From Betaproteobacteria bacterium (GTDB lineage Bacteria; Pseudomonadota; Gammaproteobacteria; Burkholderiales; Rhodocyclaceae): 64,000 nt of DNA. This document shows positions 1-8,031 of the stretch, in pieces; the first letter of the stretch is position 1; the number at the start of each line of letters is the position of its first letter. Both the position numbers and the translations under genes were made by a program. The notes under the pieces were generated by a model. That model saw only the letters and a list, made by a program, of their open reading frames with translations. It was not told the DNA's origin and ran no database searches. Location of the stretch: positions 1 through 64,000 of the forward strand of contig JACRAR010000037.1 in assembly GCA_016234745.1 (NCBI GenBank), read 5' to 3'.

Positions 1-210
1 ACCCAGTTGCAGTTGGAGGGACCGCGCCAGGTGCGGCTGCGCGCTCCGCTGCCTTTCGATCGCTGGCTGGAATGGGTGGCGCTGCTGCAGCGGGATACGC
101 GTTTGCGTCTGGTGCAGTGCCGGGTCGATGCCGCCGATGCTTCCGCTGCTGCCAATCCCCCTGGTGTCGTCCGTATCGATGCCTTGTTCGCACTGCCTGA
201 GCCGGGTTGA
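1..210 (+). CDS. Type II secretion system protein M (GspM), C-terminal fragment
   Basis: Open frame that runs in from the left window edge and ends at a TGA, so only the last ~70 residues are visible. The fragment has the pattern of the GspM periplasmic tail: a 'VRLRAPLPFDRWLEWVALL' stretch, then a short beta strand and a hydrophobic end. GspM is a bitopic inner-membrane assembly protein of the type II secretion platform, usually followed by gspN; here no gspN follows. The call rests on a short region and could be another ferredoxin-like fold protein. Confidence 0.4.
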   Translation, partial: TQLQLEGPRQVRLRAPLPFDRWLEWVALLQRDTRLRLVQCRVDAADASAAANPPGVVRIDALFALPEPG

Positions 211-367
211 AGTAATTTCCCTGATCGCGAGCATGGAATGCAAAATCGTTGATAAAATCAAATCTGGTTTAAGTGGTCCACTCCAGTGTTTATGATGACG
301 ATCTGTTTGTAGCGGCGGAAACCCATAACAGGTAGCACCAATCACTTCCAACCCAACTGGAATTCTC
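211..367. other. Intergenic region upstream of the dihaem cytochrome
   Basis: No gene seen. It holds a TATGAT hexamer (about 291-296) that could be a -10 box without a good -35, and an FNR-like palindrome TTGATAAAATCAA (249-261) whose spacer is one base short of the FNR consensus. Confidence 0.4.
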
Positions 368-1003
368 ATGAGTTCAAACAAAACACGCAAGCAACTGATG
401 GCAGTGGTCATGGCATTGATCTGGGCGTTGGTTCTCGATATCGGGACGGCATTGGCCAAGGAAGCAGAGCGCAGCGGCAAGGATGTGGTCGATGCAGTGT
501 GCGGCAATTGTCATAACAGCGGCAAAGACGGGGCACCCAAAATCGGCAACAAGCAGGCATGGAGCCAGCGCACGGCCAATGGCCTTGGCGCACTGACACA
601 GCACGCGTTGAAGGGAATCAGGAAAATGCCCGCCCATGGCGGCAATCCGGATGTCAGTGATTTCGAAATACAGCGCGCCATTACTCACATGGTCAATCTT
701 TCCGGCGGCAATTGGACTGAGCCGACCAACAAGAAAGCCAAGACAGCCGATCGTTCGGGCAAGGACATCGTGAACATGCAGTGCATCAAGTGCCACAAGA
801 CGGGTGTCAATGGTGCCCCCAAACTCGGCGATCGCGATGCATGGATCCCGCGTGCTGTGAATGGCATGGACGCCTTGGTACGCTCAGCCATCAACGGCCA
901 CGGCGGCATGCCGGCGCGTGGCGGCATGGCCAACCTTACCGATACCGAGATGCGCGAAGCGGTCATCTACATGTTCGACCAGAGCATCAAGGGGCCGCAC
1001 TGA
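368..1003 (+). CDS. Dihaem c-type cytochrome (tandem cytochrome c5-like domains)
   Basis: Periplasmic electron carrier with two covalent haem c sites, C45-G-N-C-H and C139-I-K-C-H, each in a ~90-residue class I domain of cytochrome c5 type ending with an M-P-A-x-G-G methionine-ligand region (KMPAHGG, GMPARGG). Residues 10-30 form a hydrophobic signal or anchor segment with an A-L-A site. The two halves are internal duplicates of one another. It opens a cytochrome-rich locus and precedes a tetrahaem gene on the same strand, 163 bp away, so co-transcription is possible. The exact redox partner is unknown. Confidence 0.85.
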   Translation: MSSNKTRKQLMAVVMALIWALVLDIGTALAKEAERSGKDVVDAVCGNCHNSGKDGAPKIGNKQAWSQRTANGLGALTQHALKGIRKMPAHGGNPDVSDFEIQRAITHMVNLSGGNWTEPTNKKAKTADRSGKDIVNMQCIKCHKTGVNGAPKLGDRDAWIPRAVNGMDALVRSAINGHGGMPARGGMANLTDTEMREAVIYMFDQSIKGPH

Positions 1004-1166
1004 GGCCGAGAGTTTTTTCTGGCGTGTCTTCAGTGGGATCGTACTAAAAGCTTAGAAATCCGAAGTTAGAAATTCTGAAAAGAGGAGGTCTTTCTTGGTG
1101 CTCCGGCGTGTTCCCGGGGCAGGAGAAAGTACTATAATTCGCAACTTCCCGATGAGACTGCTTGAC

Positions 1167-2396
1167 ATGAATTCAATAAAGCGGATTACCCACAATTCAG
1201 GGCTGTTCTCGTTGTGCCTGCGAGCGACATTCCTGGCGGTCTTGTCAACCAGCGCCATGGCGCAGAGCGGTGGTGCCAAACCTGTCGACGATAGCCTCCG
1301 AACGTTATATGTTTCTCCTGCTGAAATCGCAGAAGGCAAAAGCCTCGCCGATGCGCAATGCACCCGCTGTCATGGGAATGATGGCATCAGCGTGAGCAAA
1401 GGCATTCCTCATCTTGCGGGGCAACGTCCGGCGTACCTGCATATCGAGATGAAGGCGTACCAGACAGCGGCGCGTACCGATAAGCACATGGTTGCGGCCG
1501 CCAAGTTTCTCAGCAGCGATGCCCTGTTGAAGGTGGCGGCATATTACGCCAGCCTTGATCCTCCGAATCCGGCCAGCGCCAAGGGAGGGTCGGCCAGGCC
1601 TGATCCGCTGCAAGCGGGCAAGGCCGCGGCATCGGGTTGTGCCGGTTGCCATGGCGAGGGTGGGAATTCAAAAACGGGAGGAATGCCCAACCTTACCGGC
1701 CAGGATCCGAAATTCCTGGTTGCTGCCATGAAGGCGTACAAGGGAGGCCAGCGCAAGCACGAGATGATGAAGACGCTGCTTGCCGATCTGACCGAACCGG
1801 GCATGAACAACATCGCTTTGTATTATGGCTTGCAAAAACCCGGCAAGGCGCAAACTCCTTCCCCCGGAGATCAGGCGGCAGGCAAGACGGCTGCTGCTGA
1901 TTGTGCGGGATGCCATGGCGACCAAGGAATCAGCGGTAATCCGGCAACGCCCAGTCTCGCCGGCCAGGATGCCGAGTATTTCGTGGAAGCCTTGAAAGCG
2001 TACAAAAACAATTCACGCAACGATGACACAATGAAAACTTTGGCATCGGGCATGGACGAAAAAACAATGAAGAATCTGGCTGCGTATTATGCGAACTTGC
2101 AGCCCCAACCTCCCAAAGTGAAGAAGCCGCTGACCACGAAAGAATCAGCACAAAATTGCGATCGGTGCCATGGCCTCAATGGCAACAGCACCGATCCGCT
2201 GGTTCCGTCCCTGGCCGCGCAGCGTGTCGAGTATCTGGAAACGGTGTTGCGTGCTTACCAGAAGGGGGAGCGTAAAAACTCCAAGATGGCGGCGATGACA
2301 ACAGGTTTGACTGATTCTGAAATCGAGAATCTCTCCGCCCATTATGCCCAGCAGAAGGCCCGGGCAGTTGTATTTGTCGCAGCACCGAGCAAATAA
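1167..2396 (+). CDS. Tetrahaem c-type cytochrome (four cytochrome c4-like domains)
   Basis: Four CXXCH sites at about residues 65, 158, 246 and 331 (CTRCH, CAGCH, CAGCH, CDRCH), each in a ~90-residue repeat with the 'PxLAGQ...Y....AYKxGxR.......M' pattern typical of the c4/COG2863 family. A Sec signal peptide (MNSIKR..., cleavage near SAMA-QS) decides the start at 1167; the frame is open further up to 1095 but those residues would spoil the signal peptide, and an in-frame ATG at 1152 is possible. Function: soluble periplasmic multi-domain electron shuttle. A TATAAT at 1133-1138 may be its -10 box. A second tetrahaem protein of the same family is encoded at 3376-4497. Confidence 0.85.
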   Translation: MNSIKRITHNSGLFSLCLRATFLAVLSTSAMAQSGGAKPVDDSLRTLYVSPAEIAEGKSLADAQCTRCHGNDGISVSKGIPHLAGQRPAYLHIEMKAYQTAARTDKHMVAAAKFLSSDALLKVAAYYASLDPPNPASAKGGSARPDPLQAGKAAASGCAGCHGEGGNSKTGGMPNLTGQDPKFLVAAMKAYKGGQRKHEMMKTLLADLTEPGMNNIALYYGLQKPGKAQTPSPGDQAAGKTAAADCAGCHGDQGISGNPATPSLAGQDAEYFVEALKAYKNNSRNDDTMKTLASGMDEKTMKNLAAYYANLQPQPPKVKKPLTTKESAQNCDRCHGLNGNSTDPLVPSLAAQRVEYLETVLRAYQKGERKNSKMAAMTTGLTDSEIENLSAHYAQQKARAVVFVAAPSK

Positions 2397-2520
2397 TCAG
2401 AACGGAGGGCGGGGTGCTTTTAGTGATCTCGCGAGCCCTGAATTCATAATTGAAACTGGAGCGTTGCTCTGCGTACATGACGCACTGGGCGCATCCTCAT
2501 GCAAGACCTAAGGAAGCAAG

Positions 2521-3306
2521 ATGAAGACTGAATCGCTCCACCAGTTGTATACCCATTATTCGGAACTGCCCTATAGCCAGCGCGTTCTCTACACTTGTAC
2601 GCTGCTTGTGCTGGGCTCCGCCTATCTTTTTGCCTTGATTTATCTGTTCCATTCCTATTCGGGGCGAGACGGCAATCCGGGCGATCTGACCTACGAAGAT
2701 GTTGTTGTTGCCTACACCGGCAGCGGCAAGGGGTCGCGTCTTGAGTCCGCGCTGCGCGGACCGATGGCGACGATGCTGCCCGCCGAAGAATCCAGTTCCG
2801 TGATTGGCTGGGTGGGAGAGGGGGCGAGTCAGGAAAAGTACGAACAGGTGGTCAGGCCCATCATGGACAAGCGCTGCATGAGTTGCCATGACGGCAGCAA
2901 TCCGCATCTGCCGAATCTCGGCGGGTTTGATAACATAAAGAAGGTGATCGAGAAAGATACGGGCACCGATATTTTCACCTTGGTGCGCGTTTCGCACATC
3001 CACCTGTTTGGCCTGACTTTCGTCTTCTTTATCATCGGCCTGATGTTCAGCCATGCTTATTTGCGGCCGGTCTGGCTCAAATGTGGCATTGTCGCTCTGC
3101 CATTCGTCTGCCTGGTGCTGGATGTGAGTTCCTGGTATTTCACCAAGCTGTATCATCCATTCGGCTGGGTGGTGATGGTTGCCGGCGGCGGGATGGGCAT
3201 GAGCTTCGCGTTCATGTGGTGCACCACTATGTACCAGTTGTGGTTCTACAAGCTGCCGGCGACGGTGGCGAGGCCGGAACGCACCCCGCTTCCGCCGACT
3301 GCCTGA
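2521..3306 (+). CDS. Membrane-anchored monohaem c-type cytochrome with four transmembrane segments
   Basis: An N-terminal membrane helix (about residues 22-45) is followed by a periplasmic segment carrying one haem c site (C119-M-S-C-H), then three more hydrophobic helices (about 157-177, 188-205, 215-240). This layout suggests a small quinol- or cytochrome-linked membrane subunit that holds a cytochrome domain at the outer face of the inner membrane. AAGGAAG upstream gives a good Shine-Dalgarno at the chosen ATG. I do not recognise a named family. It lies in line with the tetrahaem gene upstream and ends at a strong terminator. Confidence 0.7.
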   Translation: MKTESLHQLYTHYSELPYSQRVLYTCTLLVLGSAYLFALIYLFHSYSGRDGNPGDLTYEDVVVAYTGSGKGSRLESALRGPMATMLPAEESSSVIGWVGEGASQEKYEQVVRPIMDKRCMSCHDGSNPHLPNLGGFDNIKKVIEKDTGTDIFTLVRVSHIHLFGLTFVFFIIGLMFSHAYLRPVWLKCGIVALPFVCLVLDVSSWYFTKLYHPFGWVVMVAGGGMGMSFAFMWCTTMYQLWFYKLPATVARPERTPLPPTA

Positions 3307-3326
3307 CCGAACAGAAAGCAGGCAAT

Positions 3327-3357
3327 AAAAAAGCCGGGAAATTCCCCGGCTTTTTTT
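3327..3357. terminator. Bidirectional rho-independent terminator
   Basis: GCCGGG (3333-3338) pairs with CCCGGC (3345-3350) across a six-base loop, flanked by an A run on the left and seven T on the right, so it works in both directions. It sits between the convergent genes ending at 3306 (+) and 3376 (-). Confidence 0.9.
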
Positions 3358-3375
3358 ACATCTTCGAATTATTAC

Positions 3376-4497
3376 TCAGTGCTTTTCGGGCGGCTGGCTG
3401 GAATACCAGGTCGCAATGCTTTCTATCATGGCATTGCTGTAGGCAAAGCTCATGTTGTGCATCATCGAGCTTTGGCGTTTGCCGTCCCGGTAGGCGCGCA
3501 GCGACATGACCAGATAATCCCTGTCCTGGCCATTCATCTTGGGAACCACCATCGCCGGGTTGTCTCCGGCATCATGGCAACGGTTGCACTTGTCGGTGAG
3601 TTCCTTGACCGAACTGGGCAACGCTTCGGCAGACTGCGGTTTCTGGATGGAGTAAAAGGCGGCGATGTTCTCGATATCTTTTTCGGTCAGGCCGGCTATG
3701 TATCGTTGCATGCCCCAGTTCTGGCGGCTCTTCTTGTAGGAATTCATCGAATTCACCAGATATTTCGCATCCTGTCCGGCAAGACTGGGAGTCGCTGCGT
3801 CGGTGCTGACTCCCTTGGGTCCGTGGCAACCGCCACACATTGCGGTGGTCGGTTCACCCGCGGCAGGATCGCCAAAAGACGGCGCAGTCCGCTGAGCCGG
3901 GGTTTGTGAAGCGTAATACCAGGCCAGTTTTTCGAGGTTCATCTTGTTCGAGCCGCCGGCTGAGGCCATGGTCGCCGACTTGCGATCACCCTGATGGTAT
4001 TCCTCGATCGCGGTGACCAGATAATGCGGCTGCTGGCCAGCCAGGGTAGGTGTTCCAGGAGTTTTGCTGTTGCCGTCTTCGCCGTGGCATTTCGCGCAAG
4101 GTTCGGCCAGCGCCTTGCCTTCCTGATACGGGGAAGAATGTTGCGTATCCTTGGCAGGGACAACGGGAACCGGAGGCAGACTGGCATAGAAGGCGACCAC
4201 ATTGCGCACTTCCGCTTCGCTCATCTGGCCGGTCATGTCCTTTAGTGCGGCATGCGTGCGCTTGCCTTCCTTGTATTCGGCAATTGAAGCCAACAGGTAA
4301 GACGCTCTTTGCGCCGCCAGATGAGGAATGCCGGGGGCTGTGCCACCGCCGTCCATGCCATGGCATCCTTTGCAGTTTTTTTCTGCAATCAGTTTGCCCG
4401 CATCGACATCACCCACGGGGCCCTTGTTTGAGTCTTTCTTGTCTCCACAGCCCGTCAGCGCAAGCGGCACCAAAATGCTTAGCAGTAGTCTTTTCAT
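3376..4497 (-). CDS. Tetrahaem c-type cytochrome lipoprotein
   Basis: Lipoprotein signal with lipobox L-T-G-C17, then four CXXCH motifs (CKGCH at 42-46, CAKCH, CGGCH, CNRCH) in repeats of the same c4-like family as the tetrahaem protein at 1167-2396. The lipid anchor would tether it to the inner or outer membrane facing the periplasm, unlike its soluble relative. It lies downstream of the nonahaem/b-type fusion gene on the same strand, with a 14-bp hairpin between them, so it may receive electrons from that protein. The ATG at 4497 is preceded by GGGAA. A TTGAT-N4-GTCAA palindrome just upstream (4513-4526) resembles an FNR site but is very close to the start. Confidence 0.85.
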   Translation of the reverse strand: MKRLLLSILVPLALTGCGDKKDSNKGPVGDVDAGKLIAEKNCKGCHGMDGGGTAPGIPHLAAQRASYLLASIAEYKEGKRTHAALKDMTGQMSEAEVRNVVAFYASLPPVPVVPAKDTQHSSPYQEGKALAEPCAKCHGEDGNSKTPGTPTLAGQQPHYLVTAIEEYHQGDRKSATMASAGGSNKMNLEKLAWYYASQTPAQRTAPSFGDPAAGEPTTAMCGGCHGPKGVSTDAATPSLAGQDAKYLVNSMNSYKKSRQNWGMQRYIAGLTEKDIENIAAFYSIQKPQSAEALPSSVKELTDKCNRCHDAGDNPAMVVPKMNGQDRDYLVMSLRAYRDGKRQSSMMHNMSFAYSNAMIESIATWYSSQPPEKH

Positions 4498-4524
4498 GTC
4501 AATTCCCGATGGTTGATTGCTGTC

Positions 4525-4557
4525 AAAAGCTGGCGCAAACCATTGCGCCAGCTTTTT
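4525..4557. terminator. Perfect 14-bp hairpin with T run between cytochrome genes
   Basis: AAAAGCTGGCGCAA (4525-4538) pairs perfectly with 4543-4556 around a four-base loop. T runs follow on both strands (five on +, four on -). It lies between the fusion gene (stop at 4624, minus strand) and the tetrahaem lipoprotein (start 4497), so it may end or attenuate minus-strand transcription between them. Confidence 0.75.
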
Positions 4558-4623
4558 GTGCGAGCATCATTTTATTCCCATAGCCGTGTGAAACAAGGTC
4601 TGTAATGAAATGTTTGTGTCTCC

Positions 4624-6615
4624 TCATCCCGCACTGATGCTGCCAATGAAACCGGTCAATACCAGTCCGAGCAGAATAAAGCCGCAGCACAACAGAACTA
4701 TACCCAATATCTTTGAAGCCCGCGTCATCGGCTTGGAAGGAGCATCCACCAGGTACTTCTTGATTTCGCCGGATTGCACCAGGCGGTTGTATTCCATGCC
4801 GTGCTCATGCTTGAACTCGTCGAGCGACACCGCACCGGTGAACATCACCACATCCGGCGGCGGGAACTTGTCCGGACGGAGGTGGTTGTTGAAGAAATGC
4901 ACCGTGAACAGGAACACTGCCGCGAGGAATGCTTCTTCGCCGTGGATGATGGTGGCCACGTTGAACACCCAGCCGGGCAGGACTGCGCCGGTGAGATTGG
5001 GCAGAGACAGCATCAAGCCGCTGCCGCCGATGATGCCCATGCCCCAGAACACCGCCCAGTAGTCGAACTTTTCCCAATAAGCCCAGCGATCAAGTTCCGG
5101 ACGCGGTCCCAGTCCGAAGAACCATTTGAACATGCCAATCGCATCCTGGAGATCCTTCAGGTTGGGCACCAGCGAACGGGGGCCGAACCAGTCGAAGTTC
5201 CGCCAGTTCTTGCTGAGGAAGAAGGTGACATAGATCAGATGCAGGAAGAAGATGCCGAGCATGACGGCCGCGGCAATTCTGTGGATGATGGCCGCATTTC
5301 TGGGCCCGCCAAAACCGACCATGATGCTTTGAGCCCAACCGGCTTCCGCATAAAAGGCTGACATGCCGGTAAGCACCAGCGTCATCACGCTGATGGCAAA
5401 GCACAGGTGGGCCAGCCGCCAGATCGGGCCAAAGCGCTGGTAGTACTTGCCTTTGCCAAGCGATTCCATTTCCGCCGTCATGACGTGGGGAATGTTCTTG
5501 CCTTGCTTGCGGTCTTTGTACTCGCGATAGAACCACAAGGCCGAATGTGCCCAGAAGAAGCTGAATACGCCGATCAGCAGGGCGATCATGAATTTGGAGG
5601 TGACCCACATGGCGGGGTAGCGGGCATAGTCGTGGGTGTTGCCGTGCGGCTCAAAAGTCACAAATCCTTTGGTGGCGCCCATGTGGCATTGCTTGCAGGT
5701 ATTGAGCCGGTTGTCCGGATGGACCATCGATTTCGGATCGTCCACGCGCTGGATCGTGTGGCTGCCATGGCAATCAAAACACTTTGCGGTATAGGCATAG
5801 CCGAGCGTGCTGACCTGGCCGTGATAAGTGCCCAGGTAGGTTCGCAGATTGTCCTCATGGCAATTGCCGCAGTTCTTGAAAATGACCAGACGGGTCGAAT
5901 CGTCGGAAGGCGAGGCAACATCGTGCGTGGTGTGGCAATCAGAACAGATCGCGGCGAAGGCATTCTTGTTTTCCAGGACTTCCTTGCCATGGACCGACGT
6001 GGCATATTCATCGCGCTGCTTGGCGTGGCATTTGCCGCAAGTATTGGGAATGTTGAGACGCCATTCTTTGCGCTCATCACTGCCTTTCGGATAGACATAA
6101 TGGGCCTGATGGCAGTCATAGCAGGTGGCGTTGGTGCGTGACTGATCCGCATCGCTGGGACGCGCATGAACTGACTTCATGTAATGCTCGATCTGGGTGA
6201 TGACTACGCCCAGTCTTTCGTTTTCCTTGGTTTTGCCTTCGTCCTTGGCCTGTTCCCACAATTTCTTGTGACAACTGACGCAACTGACCTTGTGTGTCAC
6301 GCCTTCTTTGTGAGGAATTTCGGTGATGTCGGTATGGCAATCGACGCACAGCCGCTTTCCATGCACACTTTTGCCGAACTTACCTTTGACAACATGCAGA
6401 GCACGCATATGGCCGTCGGGGCCGGGCATCGAGAATCCGGCTTGACCATGGCAACCCAAGCAAGTCGAATTTTCGAATTTCTGAACAGGTTTTTCGCTGG
6501 CTTCCTCTGCGAAACTGGGACCAATCATTCCGGCGATCCATATCAGGGAAACAACTGCGGAGATGACCCAGGACGAAAGTTTAGAAATACCCATAATGAC
6601 GTTCCATATCCCCAT
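4624..6615 (-). CDS. Nonahaem cytochrome c / b-type membrane cytochrome fusion (CbcL-like)
   Basis: 663 residues. After a signal-anchor (about 10-37) come nine CXXCH motifs (CLGCH, CVDCH, CVSCH, CYDCH, CGKCH, CSDCH, CGNCH, CFDCH, CKQCH) in ~290 periplasmic residues, then a membrane half with several helices and histidines (HLCFAIS, HRIAAAVML, HGEEAFLA, TVHFFNNH) as in HydC/FdnI-type dihaem cytochrome b. This is the domain plan of Geobacter CbcL, a menaquinol-oxidising protein feeding extracellular metal reduction; by analogy it would move electrons between the quinone pool and periplasmic cytochromes. Many extra CxxxH/xHxH histidines can serve as distal haem ligands. An in-frame ATG at 6594 has a better Shine-Dalgarno (GGAACG) than the ATG at 6615. 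It is divergent from the small cytochromes at 6850 and 7242. Confidence 0.8.
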   Translation of the reverse strand: MGIWNVIMGISKLSSWVISAVVSLIWIAGMIGPSFAEEASEKPVQKFENSTCLGCHGQAGFSMPGPDGHMRALHVVKGKFGKSVHGKRLCVDCHTDITEIPHKEGVTHKVSCVSCHKKLWEQAKDEGKTKENERLGVVITQIEHYMKSVHARPSDADQSRTNATCYDCHQAHYVYPKGSDERKEWRLNIPNTCGKCHAKQRDEYATSVHGKEVLENKNAFAAICSDCHTTHDVASPSDDSTRLVIFKNCGNCHEDNLRTYLGTYHGQVSTLGYAYTAKCFDCHGSHTIQRVDDPKSMVHPDNRLNTCKQCHMGATKGFVTFEPHGNTHDYARYPAMWVTSKFMIALLIGVFSFFWAHSALWFYREYKDRKQGKNIPHVMTAEMESLGKGKYYQRFGPIWRLAHLCFAISVMTLVLTGMSAFYAEAGWAQSIMVGFGGPRNAAIIHRIAAAVMLGIFFLHLIYVTFFLSKNWRNFDWFGPRSLVPNLKDLQDAIGMFKWFFGLGPRPELDRWAYWEKFDYWAVFWGMGIIGGSGLMLSLPNLTGAVLPGWVFNVATIIHGEEAFLAAVFLFTVHFFNNHLRPDKFPPPDVVMFTGAVSLDEFKHEHGMEYNRLVQSGEIKKYLVDAPSKPMTRASKILGIVLLCCGFILLGLVLTGFIGSISAG

Positions 6616-6749
6616 AAAAAAACAATAAGCCCACCCTCTTGCAGGAGGATGAACTCTTTGAAATCATCAGCTTTGCAACGAATACAAAGCCGCATATCAG
6701 CAGCGCCGACGATCGAAGGGCGATTATGATTGAAGCAACAAGGACTGAT

Positions 6750-6791
6750 TTGACTTACATCAACTCCCAACTGAGTAAGGCACACTAACAT
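6750..6791 (+). promoter_or_regulatory. FNR-type box and class II promoter before the monohaem cytochromes
   Basis: TTGAC-TTAC-ATCAA (6750-6763) matches the FNR/Anr consensus TTGAT-N4-ATCAA with one mismatch. A TAACAT hexamer at 6786-6791 would place the start of transcription near 6798, exactly 41.5 bp from the box centre, the standard class II activation distance. The box lies in the divergent region between the nonahaem fusion gene and the cytochrome gene at 6850, so it could also affect the minus-strand gene. Confidence 0.6.
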
Positions 6792-6849
6792 CCTCGACGA
6801 TTCAATCAGGGAGCAGGTCTCGGGACTTTTCTTCAGTCAAGGAGCAATC

Positions 6850-7134
6850 ATGAAATCAGCAATGGTAGTGGGTTTCGCATTGGCAGGCTTGGTTATGGCC
6901 GGTCCGGCATGCGCTTCCGCCGATCTGGCGAAGAGCAGCGGTTGCATGAAATGTCACGATGTGGAAAAAAAGAAAATGGGTCCATCCTTCAAGGACATCG
7001 CGGCTGCCCAGAAGGGCAAGGCGGGTGCCGAGGATGCCATGGTCGCGAAGTTGGCTGCGGGGAAGGACCATGCGCCGGTCAAGGCTGGCGAGGCTGACTT
7101 GAAAACGCTGGCCAAATGGATTTTGGCACTGTAA
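6850..7134 (+). CDS. Small monohaem cytochrome c (c551/class I type)
   Basis: 94 residues: Sec signal (MKSAMVVGF...CASA), then 'KSSGCMKCHDVEKKKMGPSF', a class I cytochrome haem site followed by the K-x-x-G-P-S motif of the c551/c8 family; the distal ligand would be supplied near the C-terminus, but no clear methionine is seen there in the mature protein beyond M(AK), so ligand assignment is open. It is a paralogue of the next gene (7242-7523), 107 bp downstream, and lies behind an FNR-like promoter. AAGGAG precedes the ATG. Role: soluble periplasmic electron shuttle. Confidence 0.85.
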   Translation: MKSAMVVGFALAGLVMAGPACASADLAKSSGCMKCHDVEKKKMGPSFKDIAAAQKGKAGAEDAMVAKLAAGKDHAPVKAGEADLKTLAKWILAL

Positions 7135-7241
7135 CTATTTCGTATTCACTGCGTTATATGCCTAGGTTCTGACACCGTTAGGATCGAAACGCCTCACATA
7201 CAATGCGTAACAGATTTGATTTTCTTAAACAAGGAGTAATG

Positions 7242-7523
7242 ATGAAAGCGACAATCGTAGCTGGTTTGGTGGTTGCAGGCCTGGTTCTGGCGGGTCCGGC
7301 AAGTGCAAATGCTGATCTTGCCAAGAGCAGCGGCTGCCTGAAGTGCCATGACGTCGACAAGAAAAAAATGGGCCCGGGATTCAAAGACGTAGCGGCTGCG
7401 CACAAGGGCAAAGCTGACGAAGCGGCTCTGGCCGCCAAGATCATGGGCGGCAAGGATCACCCGCCCGTCAAGGCCAGCGAAGCCGACGTGAAGACCCTCG
7501 TTAAGTGGGTGTTGGCGATGTAA
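7242..7523 (+). CDS. Small monohaem cytochrome c, tandem paralogue
   Basis: 93 residues with a signal peptide (MKATIVAGLVVAG...SANA) and haem motif CLKCH in 'KSSGCLKCHDVDKKKMGPGF', nearly the same as the preceding gene. The start at 7242 is chosen because AAGGAG (7231-7236) is five bases upstream; an ATG at 7239 is too close and the frame is open to 7203. Tandem duplication with its neighbour suggests dosage or two slightly different redox tunings. The region before it has a weak FNR-like TTGAT...TTAAA. Confidence 0.85.
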   Translation: MKATIVAGLVVAGLVLAGPASANADLAKSSGCLKCHDVDKKKMGPGFKDVAAAHKGKADEAALAAKIMGGKDHPPVKASEADVKTLVKWVLAM

Positions 7524-7634
7524 TTTTCATCCGACTGCTGGAGCCAGTAATGGCTCCAGCGGTTTGGAGAAGTTTTATAATGATCTCCCCAAGCTGAAGT
7601 TAGGGGGCGATATTCCATCCAATAGGAGAGGCAA

Positions 7635-7928
7635 ATGAAATTCTCGTTAATGATTGTATCTGTAGCGCTCGTCCTTGGTGCCGCCCAGATTGCGGTCGCA
7701 GCTGACGGCGCGGCAATTTACGACAAGAGCTGCAAAAGCTGCCATGACAAAGGGCTGATGGGCTCGCCCAAGACCGGTGATAAAGACAAGTGGGCGCCGT
7801 TGATCAAGGCAGGTCAGGACGCACTTGATGCCTCAGTTGCCAAGGGCAAGGGCAAGATGCCTGCGCAAAAACTGTCTGCCGAAGAAATCAAGGCAGCCAA
7901 CGCATACATCATCAGCAAATCCCAATAA
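7635..7928 (+). CDS. Cytochrome c5 family protein
   Basis: 97 residues: signal peptide ending AVA-AD, haem site C-K-S-C-H-D-K-G, and a cytochrome c5-like tail with 'GKGKMPAQKLSAEEIKAANAYI' style methionine-ligand region (K-M-P). It matches the single domain that is duplicated in the dihaem gene at 368-1003. GGAGAGG (7624-7630) is the Shine-Dalgarno. The gene ends the cytochrome cluster ahead of a terminator. Role: periplasmic electron carrier. Confidence 0.88.
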   Translation: MKFSLMIVSVALVLGAAQIAVAADGAAIYDKSCKSCHDKGLMGSPKTGDKDKWAPLIKAGQDALDASVAKGKGKMPAQKLSAEEIKAANAYIISKSQ

Positions 7929-7995
7929 GTTCGGATTGCCGGATTAGCGACATACTCCGTCTGGAGCAGGCACGCTGTCCCATGCAGTCTTAAGC

Positions 7996-8026
7996 AAAAA
8001 ACCCCAGGCTCGGCCCGGGGTTTTTT
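7996..8026 (+). terminator. Rho-independent terminator after the cytochrome cluster
   Basis: A run of A, then ACCCC paired with GGGGT around an internally paired GG/CC loop (8001-8021), followed by six T. It separates the cytochrome c5 gene from gluQ. Confidence 0.85.
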
Positions 8027-8031
8027 GTTGC

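Noticed and set aside
249-261. Palindrome TTGAT-AAA-ATCAA upstream of the dihaem cytochrome, like an FNR box
   Set aside because: The spacer is three bases; FNR/CRP-type boxes need four in this register. Kept only as a note.
4513-4526. TTGAT-TGCT-GTCAA before the tetrahaem lipoprotein
   Set aside because: Matches FNR well but its centre is only ~22 bases from the start codon and overlaps a terminator stem, so activation from it is not possible; repression is conceivable but unsupported.
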